From assembly GCA_029013165.1 (NCBI GenBank), contig JAQXMV010000090.1:1-11012 (forward strand): a stretch of DNA of 11,012 nucleotides, in the 5' to 3' direction. This document shows positions 1 through 6,380 of this stretch, piece after piece. The number at the start of each line of letters is the position of its first letter. Positions within the stretch are counted from its first letter, which is position 1. The DNA is from Oscillospiraceae bacterium (GTDB lineage Bacteria > Bacillota > Clostridia > Oscillospirales > Acutalibacteraceae). The position numbers and the translations under genes were made by a program. A model generated the notes under the pieces. It saw only the letters and a program-made list of their open reading frames with translations. It ran no database searches and was not told the DNA's origin.

Positions 1-1
1 C

Positions 2-76
2 CACAGCCGCCTCTTCATCGGGAATCTCTCCCTCAACCGGATCATACCCGCGGTTTTCACCGGACTTTTTTTGTAA
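2..76 (+). CDS. possible C-terminal end of an unidentified upstream gene (partial)
   Basis: One forward frame is open from the window edge to a TAA at 74-76 and reads 24 codons ending in a hydrophobic stretch (IIPAVFTGLFL). Its third codon positions are rich in C, as in the recognised genes here, and a terminator-like hairpin begins five bases after the stop; both suit the tail of a rightward gene. I do not recognise the family; the hydrophobic end would suit a membrane protein, but 24 residues cannot show it. A leftward gene starting near position 18 (ATG with a GA-rich stretch upstream) is an alternative that cannot be excluded. Confidence 0.35.
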   Translation, partial: HSRLFIGNLSLNRIIPAVFTGLFL

Positions 77-81
77 ATCTA

Positions 82-118
82 CCCTTAGCTTTCAAAAAGG
101 CTAAGGGCCTTTTTGAAA
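82..118 (+). terminator. terminator-like hairpin region with two mutually exclusive stems
   Basis: Stem A pairs CCCTTAGC (82-89) with GCTAAGGG (100-107), extendable by a G-T wobble and two A-T pairs to a four-base loop. It is followed by CC and five T (110-114), the usual form of an intrinsic terminator for rightward transcription. Stem B pairs TTTCAAAAAGGC (90-101) with GCCTTTTTGAAA (107-118), twelve perfect pairs around the loop TAAGG, and shares bases with stem A. The element lies upstream of the predicted hprK promoter, so it most likely ends the preceding transcript rather than controlling hprK. Stem B, with A and T runs flanking a GGC/GCC core, could also act on the opposite strand. Confidence 0.6.
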
Positions 119-145
119 TTTATTGAAAAAAATACCAAAAAACTG

Positions 146-174
146 TTGGCAATATCTTCGTTTTGTTATATAAT
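146..174 (+). promoter_or_regulatory. predicted SigA promoter for the hprK operon
   Basis: A -35 box TTGGCA (146-151, one mismatch to TTGACA) and a perfect -10 box TATAAT (169-174) are separated by exactly 17 bases in an AT-rich stretch. Transcription would start near 180-182, leaving a leader of about 37 bases before the hprK ATG. No other comparably good promoter was seen in the window, so this may drive at least the first six genes. I saw no sequence matching the CcpA cre consensus here. Confidence 0.75.
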
Positions 175-186
175 GTATCAGTATAA

Positions 187-198
187 TTATGTACATAA
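187..198. promoter_or_regulatory. perfect 12-bp palindrome, candidate operator
   Basis: TTATGTACATAA reads the same on both strands and sits about 6-17 bases past the predicted transcription start, a typical place for a repressor site. It has no loop, so it makes more sense as a dimeric DNA-binding site than as an RNA hairpin. The binding protein is unknown. A 12-bp palindrome is expected by chance two or three times in a window this size, so the position rather than the pattern is the evidence. Confidence 0.35.
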
Positions 199-206
199 CC
201 AACTAC

Positions 207-211
207 GGAGG
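207..211 (+). promoter_or_regulatory. ribosome binding site that fixes the hprK start
   Basis: GGAGG lies six bases before the ATG at 218. It decides against an in-frame TTG at 113, which would add 35 residues but lies upstream of the promoter, inside the terminator hairpin. Confidence 0.85.
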
Positions 212-217
212 TGCTCA

Positions 218-1186
218 ATGGCTTTTAAATACTCGGTTTCCTTGGCAAAGCTGCTAAAGGATCATCAGTTTGAAACACTGTATCTGCCCAAGGATCCTTC
301 TGAAATCTTCATCTCTTCGCCCGATGTCAACAGGCCGGGACTGATCCTTTCGGGTTTCGAGGCGCATTTTGACAGCGCGAGAATCAATTACCTCGGCAAG
401 ACGGAGATTGATTTTATCAACAGCTATCATGCCACCGAACGGTATAACCGCATTGACCGGTTCATGTCAAAAAAGCCGGTATGTATCATCATATCGAGAA
501 ATCTGAAATGTCCCAAGGAGTTCCTTGAGCTGGCTCCGAAATACGGCGTGCCGATCCTTTTAACTTCGGATACCACCTCGAGATCCATGGCTGCGATTAT
601 TGCTTACCTCAATGTGGAGCTTGCCGAGCGAATCACCCGTCACGGTGTCTTTGTCGAGGTATATGGTGAAGGTGTGCTGATCCTCGGGGACAGCGGCGTC
701 GGCAAGAGCGAAACGGCCGTTGAGCTGATCAAGCGCGGTCACCGGCTGATTGCCGACGATGCCGTCGAAATTAAAAAGACCGGTTCCAAGACGATTGTCG
801 GCTCAGCGCCGGACAATATCCGGCACTTCATTGAACTGAGAGGTATCGGTATTATCAACGCCAGACGAATATTCGGTATGGGCGCCGTCAAGCTGTCGGA
901 AAAAATTGACATGGTCATTCAGCTGGAACCATGGGACAGTGAAAAGGTATATGACCGCATGGGCATAGAAAACGAGTTTACGCAGATTCTTGATGTCAGG
1001 GTGCCCTATACTGTGGTGCCGGTCAAGCCTGGACGAAATCTTGCCGTGATCATTGAAGTGGCCGCCATGAATAACCGACAGAAGAAAATGGGTTATAACG
1101 CGGCAAGAGAGCTGATGCATAATCTCGGCATGGTGGAAGATATTATTCCCCAGGAAGATGAAATTAAAATTTGGGGTAATTTTTGA
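218..1186 (+). CDS. hprK: HPr kinase/phosphorylase
   Basis: This bifunctional cytoplasmic enzyme phosphorylates HPr (and Crh where present) on Ser46 using ATP or pyrophosphate and removes the phosphate by phosphorolysis; P-Ser-HPr is the CcpA corepressor in Firmicute carbon catabolite repression. The product is 322 residues, close to the family's usual 310-320. An N-terminal domain (about 1-130) precedes the catalytic domain. That domain shows the conserved RHG with catalytic His142, the P-loop GDSGVGKS at 157-164 (Lys163), LIADDAVE with Asp180-Asp181, and the HprK signature ELRGIGIINARRIFGMGAV at 206-224. All key residues are present, so both activities are expected. It is first in the operon, 14 bases before the glucokinase gene. 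No gene for HPr or Crh is in the window, so its substrate is encoded elsewhere. Confidence 0.97.
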   Translation: MAFKYSVSLAKLLKDHQFETLYLPKDPSEIFISSPDVNRPGLILSGFEAHFDSARINYLGKTEIDFINSYHATERYNRIDRFMSKKPVCIIISRNLKCPKEFLELAPKYGVPILLTSDTTSRSMAAIIAYLNVELAERITRHGVFVEVYGEGVLILGDSGVGKSETAVELIKRGHRLIADDAVEIKKTGSKTIVGSAPDNIRHFIELRGIGIINARRIFGMGAVKLSEKIDMVIQLEPWDSEKVYDRMGIENEFTQILDVRVPYTVVPVKPGRNLAVIIEVAAMNNRQKKMGYNAARELMHNLGMVEDIIPQEDEIKIWGNF

Positions 1187-1187
1187 G

Positions 1188-1192
1188 AGGAG
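1188..1192 (+). promoter_or_regulatory. ribosome binding site of the glucokinase gene
   Basis: AGGAG lies eight bases before the ATG at 1201, directly after the hprK stop. It favours this ATG over an in-frame TTG at 1183 that would add six residues overlapping hprK. Confidence 0.8.
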
Positions 1193-1200
1193 CAAATAAA

Positions 1201-2151
1201 ATGTATAGAGTTGGTGTAGATCTCGGCGGTACCAATATCGCCGTAGGAGTTATTAATGAGAAATATGAGATCATAGCAAAGGCAGGAAGGAAAACCAATC
1301 TGCCAAGACCTGCTGCTGAGATTTTCAGTGATATCTGCGACTGTATCCTGGAGGCAGTCTCCAAAGCCGGTCTTGATATTAGCGACATCGCGTCCATCGG
1401 TGTCGGTACGCCCGGTTCCTGCGACAAGGAAAACGGCGTGATCCTCTATGCAAATAATCTCGGCTTTGACCATGTGCCGGCCGTTGACCTGATCCATGAG
1501 AGAATACCGGGTGTGAAAGTTTACATTGAAAACGACGCCAACAGTGCCGCGCTGGGTGAGGCCCTGGCCGGAACGGGCAACGGAAAGAACAGCTTTATTG
1601 CCATCACCCTGGGTACCGGTGTCGGCGGCGGTATCGTCCTCGACGGAAAGCTCCTCACCGGCTGTAACGACGCCGGAGGAGAGCTCGGACATATTACCAT
1701 TAAATTTGACGGAAAGCCCTGCAACTGCGGCAGAATCGGATGCTGGGAGTGCTATGCCAGCGCCACAGCCCTTGTCAATCAGACAAAGGAAAAAATGCTC
1801 GAGGATAAAGACAGCGTTATGTGGGAGCTCTGCGGCGGAAAAATCGAAAACGCCGGCGGCAGAACCGCTTTTGATGCCATGAGAAAGGGTGACAAAAGCG
1901 GAAAAGAGGTCGTTGACCGTTATATCCAGTATATCGCGGTCGGAACGGCTGACATCATCAATATTTTCCAGCCGGACATGATATGCTTCGGCGGCGGTAT
2001 CTGCAACGAGGGAGAAACACTTCTGGCTCCCCTCAGAGAGCAGGTTGCCAAAATGCGATACAGCAAGGGTCAGGTGAAACAGACGGAAATCTGCCGCGCG
2101 AAGCTCGGTAATGACGCCGGCATTATCGGTGCCGCTTTGGTTGAATATTAA
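1201..2151 (+). CDS. glcK: ROK-family glucokinase
   Basis: A 316-residue cytoplasmic sugar kinase expected to phosphorylate glucose to glucose-6-phosphate with ATP. The phosphate-binding motif DLGGTN is at residues 7-12. The sugar-binding and catalytic ENDAN is at 110-114, with Asp112 the expected base. A glycine-rich adenosine-region loop, LGTGVGGG, is at 137-144. GGELGH at 159-164 supplies the sugar-contacting Glu161 and the zinc ligand His164; the ROK zinc cysteines are Cys174, Cys176 and Cys181 in CNCGRIGC. There is no N-terminal helix-turn-helix, so this is a kinase and not a ROK repressor. Placement directly after hprK puts glucose entry into glycolysis in the same transcript as the carbon-status sensor. 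Glucose specificity rests on the family and the EGH-type site; another hexose or N-acetylated sugar remains possible. Confidence 0.92.
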   Translation: MYRVGVDLGGTNIAVGVINEKYEIIAKAGRKTNLPRPAAEIFSDICDCILEAVSKAGLDISDIASIGVGTPGSCDKENGVILYANNLGFDHVPAVDLIHERIPGVKVYIENDANSAALGEALAGTGNGKNSFIAITLGTGVGGGIVLDGKLLTGCNDAGGELGHITIKFDGKPCNCGRIGCWECYASATALVNQTKEKMLEDKDSVMWELCGGKIENAGGRTAFDAMRKGDKSGKEVVDRYIQYIAVGTADIINIFQPDMICFGGGICNEGETLLAPLREQVAKMRYSKGQVKQTEICRAKLGNDAGIIGAALVEY

Positions 2152-2156
2152 TTTTC

Positions 2157-2161
2157 GGGGG
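2157..2161 (+). promoter_or_regulatory. weak ribosome binding site of murB
   Basis: A run of five G lies seven bases before the TTG at 2169. It is a poorer match than the GGAGG sites of the neighbours; together with the TTG start, it suggests modest initiation or coupling to translation of the upstream gene 17 bases away. Confidence 0.5.
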
Positions 2162-2168
2162 TTTTCCT

Positions 2169-3068
2169 TTGAATAAACTGTTAGAAAAGCTGAAAAATAG
2201 CTCTCTGAATTATAAAATCAACGAGCCCATGAGTTTGCATACGACTTTTAAGACCGGCGGCGATGCCTCTCTTTTCATTGAGCCCGGCAGCGAAGATGAA
2301 CTGGTATCTGTTCTGGCTCTTTGCCGGGAGACCGGTGCCCGGCCCTTTATCATCGGAAACGGCAGCAATCTTCTGGTCAGCGATTCGGGTATCAACGACA
2401 AAGCCGTCATTCATATATCCGGCGGCTTTTCCGATATAGAACTGCTGGACGAAACCACGATCCGGGCTGGTGCCGGAGCCGGACTTTCCGCGGTGTGTAA
2501 ATTTGCCCTTTCCAAGGGCCTGACGGGTCTTGAGTTTGCCTATGGCATACCGGGTTCCTGCGGCGGAGCCGCTTTCATGAATGCCGGTGCTTACGGCGGA
2601 GAAATGAAAGATGTTGTCGCTTACTGCGAGCATATTTCTCTTGACGGAGAACCGGGCAGATATAACACTGACGAACTGGATTTTTCCTACCGCCACAGCG
2701 CCTATTCCCGCGGTGACAAGGTGATTACGGCCGTGGTACTGCGCTTGAAAAAGGGTGACCCGGAGACAATAGCGGAAAAAATGACGGAGCTTCTCGGCCG
2801 CAGAAAAGAGAAGCAGCCCCTGGAATACCCCAGTGCCGGAAGCGTTTTCAAGCGTCCCGAGGGATATTTTGCCGGCGCTCTCATCGAGCAGTCCGGCCTG
2901 AAAGGGAAAAGAATCGGCGGCGCCATGGTCAGCACGAAGCACGCCGGTTTCATCATCAACTATGACAGGGCGACCACCCGGGATATTCTTGACCTGATTC
3001 GATATTGTCAGGAGACGGTATATGAAAAGTTTTCTGTGAAACTGGAAACGGAAATCAGATTTGTCTGA
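2169..3068 (+). CDS. murB: UDP-N-acetylenolpyruvoylglucosamine reductase
   Basis: MurB is a cytoplasmic FAD enzyme that uses NADPH to reduce UDP-GlcNAc-enolpyruvate to UDP-MurNAc, the second committed step of peptidoglycan precursor synthesis. The 299-residue length fits the short (type II) form. Visible are HTTFKTGG (24-31), the FAD-binding GNGSNLLV (63-70), GIPGSCGGAAFMNAGAYG (126-143), YRHS (174-177), SAGSVFKRP (222-230) with the proton donor Ser225, and a C-terminal LETEIRF whose Glu295 is the expected catalytic acid. The start is TTG: the next ATG (2229) would remove 20 residues that precede the HTTFKTGG motif in all relatives. It ends 13 bases before rapZ, the usual neighbour in Clostridia. 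Confidence 0.96.
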   Translation: MNKLLEKLKNSSLNYKINEPMSLHTTFKTGGDASLFIEPGSEDELVSVLALCRETGARPFIIGNGSNLLVSDSGINDKAVIHISGGFSDIELLDETTIRAGAGAGLSAVCKFALSKGLTGLEFAYGIPGSCGGAAFMNAGAYGGEMKDVVAYCEHISLDGEPGRYNTDELDFSYRHSAYSRGDKVITAVVLRLKKGDPETIAEKMTELLGRRKEKQPLEYPSAGSVFKRPEGYFAGALIEQSGLKGKRIGGAMVSTKHAGFIINYDRATTRDILDLIRYCQETVYEKFSVKLETEIRFV

Positions 3069-3081
3069 ACGGTGATTCATT

Positions 3082-3933
3082 ATGGAGCTTGTGATTGTTA
3101 CGGGGCTTTCCGGTGCCGGAAAATCCTGTGTTATGAACGCGATGGAGGATATCGGCTTTTTCTGCGTGGATAATCTGCCGGTAAAAATGGTGCCCGTTTT
3201 TGCCGAGGAGATGAAGGGCGACGGAAGATATCAACGGGTTGCCGTGGTCTGCGATATCCGCGCCGGACTGACTGCCGAGGATCTTCAGCATTCCAAAGCT
3301 CTGCTGGATGAGCAGGGCATAAACTATAAACTGCTTTTCATCGAGTGCAGACAGGATGTGCTTTTCAGCCGTTATAAGCAGTCCAGGCGCAGTCATCCGC
3401 TGATGGACGAGGATGTCTCGCTGTTGCTTGCCATACGCAAGGAGGAAAAGCTCCTGAGTGCCGTCAAGAATATGTGCGATTACCGCCTTGACACAACGCA
3501 GCTCAGCGTCTCTTCCTGCAAGATCAGGGTGATGGGCCTTTTCTGCGAAAACATGAATTCCCTCATGCATATTCACTGTATGTCTTTCGGTTTTCGCCAC
3601 GGTGTGCCCGAGGACGCAGACTTCGTCTTTGATGTGCGTTTTCTGCCGAATCCTTATTACATCAGTGAGCTCAAGGACAAGACGGGTCTGGATCCTGAAG
3701 TCAGCGAATATGTGATGAAATACAGCGCTGCCAATATTTATCTGGAAAAACTGCGGGAAATGCTTGATTTCCTTGTGCCCGAATGTATCCATGAGGGCAG
3801 AAGTCAGCTGGTCATTGCCGTGGGCTGCACCGGCGGACACCACCGCAGTGTCACTTTTGCACAAAGTCTATATGAATATCTCGAGAGTAAAAACTACAAT
3901 GTCAGCGTCAGTCACAGAGATATGCAGAAATAA
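3082..3933 (+). CDS. rapZ: RapZ/YvcJ-family nucleotide-binding protein
   Basis: The 283-residue product is a cytoplasmic P-loop protein. The Escherichia coli member is an RNA-binding adaptor controlling GlmZ and glucosamine-6-phosphate supply; Bacillus YvcJ hydrolyses ATP/GTP and its phenotype is linked to competence. Visible are the Walker A motif GLSGAGKS (8-15), VDNLP (29-33), a Walker-B-like VAVVCDIR around Asp58, RRSHPL (102-107), and the C-terminal signatures SFGFRHGVPEDADFVFDVRF (168-187) and GCTGGHHRSV (248-257). The last carries His where E. coli and B. subtilis members, as I recall them, have Lys or Gln. The ribosome binding site is weak (GGTGA, six bases before the ATG), which suggests coupling to murB. 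In most Firmicutes yvcK follows; here whiA does, after 15 bases. Confidence 0.95.
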   Translation: MELVIVTGLSGAGKSCVMNAMEDIGFFCVDNLPVKMVPVFAEEMKGDGRYQRVAVVCDIRAGLTAEDLQHSKALLDEQGINYKLLFIECRQDVLFSRYKQSRRSHPLMDEDVSLLLAIRKEEKLLSAVKNMCDYRLDTTQLSVSSCKIRVMGLFCENMNSLMHIHCMSFGFRHGVPEDADFVFDVRFLPNPYYISELKDKTGLDPEVSEYVMKYSAANIYLEKLREMLDFLVPECIHEGRSQLVIAVGCTGGHHRSVTFAQSLYEYLESKNYNVSVSHRDMQK

Positions 3934-3948
3934 TCAACGGAGGCAACT

Positions 3949-4914
3949 ATGTCATTTTCATCGAAGATCAAAGACGAACTGCTGAAAATCACCGATATGC
4001 CGCCCTGCTGTGTTCATGCCATGGCATACGGTATGCTGTTGTTCGGCCGCAGTTTCAATGAATACGATATTTCCATCATGACTGACAATGCAGGAGTAGC
4101 CGAAAGATACAAAAGCTGTCTGGAGAGCACCTGCGGCGTGAAGCCGGAGTGTACGGTCTCCGAGGCAGGAAAATACACCGTCAGCCTTCGGTCGGCCGCA
4201 GACCGTAAAAAGGTGCTGTCCTGTTTTTCCAATACCGGCAACGAGAAGTTTGTACGCATCGACAGAGGCAATCTCCTCAACGAGAGCAACAGCGCCGATG
4301 AAGAGTCGGAGAGCATCAACTGCTGTAATGCCGCCTTTCTGCGCGGCGCCTTCCTTTCCTGCGGCACCTGCTCCGATCCGAATAAAAGCTATCATATCGA
4401 GTTTGTGGCGCCCTTTCGGACGCTGAGCCTTGACCTGATGAAGCTGCTGACAGACTTTGACCTGAAAGCCAAGCACATGGTAAGGCGCGGAATCAATGTC
4501 ATTTACATAAAGGACAGCGCCAATATTGAGGATCTGCTGACGCTCATGGGGGCGCAGTTTTCCGCCATGGAGATCATGAATATAAAAATATATAAAGATG
4601 TCCGCAATCTCACTAACCGCCGCAATAATTTTGAAAACGCCAACCTCACACGAACGGTTTACGCTTCGGTGGATCAGGCCAGGGCGATCGAAAAATTGGA
4701 GCAGAGCGGACTGCTGTCCGAGCTCAGTGAGGATCTTCGCACCGTTGCGAGACTGCGAATGGAAAATCCCGACATGAGCCTTCGGCAGATCGGCGACCTT
4801 TGTTCGCCGCCCATGAGCCGTTCCGCCGTGAATTACCGTCTGAAAAGACTCATGGAAATGGCGGAAAAACCGGACAACCATAGACCCTCATCGGAGGTAA
4901 ACCAGTTTGAGTAA
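3949..4914 (+). CDS. whiA: WhiA-family DNA-binding protein
   Basis: WhiA combines an N-terminal fold derived from LAGLIDADG homing endonucleases with a C-terminal helix-turn-helix. In Streptomyces it controls sporulation septation; in B. subtilis (YvcL) it affects cell division and chromosome segregation. This copy has 321 residues, a normal length. It starts with the typical SFSSKIKDELL, continues with the family region CCNAAFLRGAFLSCGTCSDP (125-144) and the NRRNNFENANLTRTVYAS block (223-240), and ends in the helix-turn-helix, about 262-303, built around MSLRQIGDL and SRSAVNYRLKRL. Homing-endonuclease catalysis is lost in the family as a whole. A strong GGAGG (3939-3943) lies five bases before the ATG. 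Its last eight bases overlap the miaB start. Confidence 0.96.
   Translation: MSFSSKIKDELLKITDMPPCCVHAMAYGMLLFGRSFNEYDISIMTDNAGVAERYKSCLESTCGVKPECTVSEAGKYTVSLRSAADRKKVLSCFSNTGNEKFVRIDRGNLLNESNSADEESESINCCNAAFLRGAFLSCGTCSDPNKSYHIEFVAPFRTLSLDLMKLLTDFDLKAKHMVRRGINVIYIKDSANIEDLLTLMGAQFSAMEIMNIKIYKDVRNLTNRRNNFENANLTRTVYASVDQARAIEKLEQSGLLSELSEDLRTVARLRMENPDMSLRQIGDLCSPPMSRSAVNYRLKRLMEMAEKPDNHRPSSEVNQFE
4893..4897 (+). promoter_or_regulatory. ribosome binding site of miaB inside whiA
   Basis: GGAGG lies nine bases before the TTG at 4907 and within the final whiA codons. It supports the TTG start and suggests that miaB translation is coupled to whiA. Confidence 0.75.
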
Positions 4915-6325
4915 AAATAATTTTTCCGTTCCTCAGGAGGAACTTGCCAGACAAAGAGAATATACCGATCTTGTCAGAACCGTGATTTCTTCGCGTTACC
5001 CCCAAGCTCATCCCAAGGCTTTCGTTCACACCTACGGCTGTCAGGGCAATGTGGCCGACGGCGAGAGGCTCAAGGGAATGCTGCAGGACATGGGGTATGA
5101 TTTCACCGAAAGGGCCGAAGAGGCGGATCTGGTGCTTTATAACACCTGCGCCATACGCGAACACGCCCAGGACAGAGTTTTCGGTAATGTCGGTGCTCTC
5201 AAGCCCATCAAAAAACAGCGTCCCGGTATGATCATCGCCCTGTGCGGCTGCATGATGCAGCAGCAAAGCGTTGCCGAAAAGATCAGGGAAAGCTACAGCT
5301 TTGTCGATCTAGTTTTCGGCACTCATGTGGCCTATAAGCTACCGGAATTTATCTATCAGTGTCTTTGCTCGGGAAAGCGTGTTTTCGATCTTTCCGGCGG
5401 AGACGGCAATATTGCCGAGGGACTTCCGATCCGGCGTGACGGCACCTTTAAGGCGTGGATTCCCATTATGTACGGCTGCAATAACTTTTGCTCCTACTGT
5501 ATCGTGCCCTATGTCAGAGGCCGCGAGAGAAGCCGCGACTTTGACGCGGTCCTGCAGGAGGCCAAAGAGGTCATTGACGCCGGCTACAAGGAGATCACGC
5601 TCCTCGGTCAGAATGTCAATTCCTATAACAGGGACTTAGAAAAGGACAAGCAGTTCCCGGCTCTTTTAAAGGCCATCAGCGAGCTGGAGGGCGATTTCAT
5701 CATTCGCTTTATGACCTCCCACCCGAAAGACTGCACCGAAGAGCTGCTTCAGGTGATGGCCTCCAGTGAAAAGATCGCCAAGCATCTCCATCTGCCTTTT
5801 CAGTCGGGTAACGACCGGGTTCTTCGGGAGATGAACCGTCATTATGACCGGAAAAAATATCTTGAGCTGATCGAAAGAGCCTATGAGCTCATGCCGGAGC
5901 TTTCGATCACTAGCGATGTGATTGTCGGCTTCCCCGGCGAGACTTATGAGGAATTCTGCGATACCCTTTCTCTTGTGGAGAGAGTGAAATATACCTCTCT
6001 TTTCACTTTCATTTTTTCGCCGCGGCCCGGTACCAAGGCTTTCTCGATGCCCGATCCGGTGTCCCGTGAAGAAAAAGGACGATGGTTCCGTGAACTGACG
6101 GATCTGCAGGAAAAGATCGCAGGGGAGCGCACCGCTTCCATGAAAGGCAGGGTTTACCGTGTGCTCGTGGAGGAAAAAGCCAAGGGTGAGGGTATGCTCT
6201 GCGGCAGAACCGAGGGGAATATCATGATTGAATTTCCCGGTGATGAGAGCCTGATCGGTTCTTTCGCCAATGTTAAGGTAACCAATCCGAGAACATGGAT
6301 TGTTTATGGTGAATTCGTGAAATAA
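4907..6325 (+). CDS. miaB: tRNA-2-methylthio-N6-dimethylallyladenosine synthase
   Basis: MiaB is a radical-SAM enzyme that adds a methylthio group to C2 of i6A37 in tRNAs reading UNN codons, giving ms2i6A37. The 472-residue protein has three parts. The N-terminal UPF0004 domain supplies Cys45 (TYGCQ), Cys81 (NTCAIRE) and Cys115 (CGCM) for an auxiliary [4Fe-4S] cluster. The radical-SAM domain carries Cys191, Cys195 and Cys198 in the CxxxCxxC motif, followed by IVPYVRGRERSR. A TRAM-type RNA-binding domain occupies about 409-470. The GRERSR signature and the IRE after Cys81 favour MiaB over the related t6A enzyme MtaB. It starts at TTG, overlapping whiA by eight bases. The gene after it is a YlbF/YmcA-family member, as in the ymcB-ymcA pair of B. 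subtilis. Confidence 0.96.
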   Translation: MSKNNFSVPQEELARQREYTDLVRTVISSRYPQAHPKAFVHTYGCQGNVADGERLKGMLQDMGYDFTERAEEADLVLYNTCAIREHAQDRVFGNVGALKPIKKQRPGMIIALCGCMMQQQSVAEKIRESYSFVDLVFGTHVAYKLPEFIYQCLCSGKRVFDLSGGDGNIAEGLPIRRDGTFKAWIPIMYGCNNFCSYCIVPYVRGRERSRDFDAVLQEAKEVIDAGYKEITLLGQNVNSYNRDLEKDKQFPALLKAISELEGDFIIRFMTSHPKDCTEELLQVMASSEKIAKHLHLPFQSGNDRVLREMNRHYDRKKYLELIERAYELMPELSITSDVIVGFPGETYEEFCDTLSLVERVKYTSLFTFIFSPRPGTKAFSMPDPVSREEKGRWFRELTDLQEKIAGERTASMKGRVYRVLVEEKAKGEGMLCGRTEGNIMIEFPGDESLIGSFANVKVTNPRTWIVYGEFVK

Positions 6326-6327
6326 AG

Positions 6328-6341
6328 ACCCGGAAACGGGT
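6328..6341 (+). other. small GNRA-tetraloop hairpin between miaB and the YlbF-family gene
   Basis: ACCCG (6328-6332) and CGGGT (6337-6341) form a five-pair stem closed by a GAAA tetraloop, two bases after the miaB stop. Only three T follow, so it is a poor intrinsic terminator. The rest of the 55-base gap is AT-rich, but I found no promoter with acceptable boxes. It may protect or mark an mRNA end, or partly reduce read-through. Confidence 0.45.
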
Positions 6342-6380
6342 GTTTATGATAAATAATATCTATACAAGGAGTACAGACAA

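Noticed and set aside
16..60. A leftward gene beginning MKRRLW at position 18
   Set aside because: A GA-rich stretch precedes the ATG, but only five or six codons are visible and no leftward promoter was found; the rightward reading with a stop followed by a terminator explains the region better.
113..217. A 35-residue N-terminal extension of HprK from a TTG at 113
   Set aside because: It begins inside the terminator-like hairpin and upstream of the predicted promoter, has no ribosome binding site, and the ATG at 218 gives the normal family length with a strong GGAGG.
189..257. A short leader peptide starting at the ATG at 189 and overlapping hprK
   Set aside because: No ribosome binding site precedes it and its start lies inside the palindrome; nothing suggests translation.
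2181..3080. A 299-codon open frame antisense to murB
   Set aside because: It mirrors murB codon for codon in extent, has no recognisable protein motif or ribosome binding site, and is explained by the scarcity of TTA, CTA and TCA codons in the real gene.
3055..4881. Long antisense open frames opposite rapZ (269 codons) and whiA (307 codons)
   Set aside because: These are shadows of conserved genes whose family motifs read clearly on the forward strand; the antisense translations resemble nothing and lack initiation signals.
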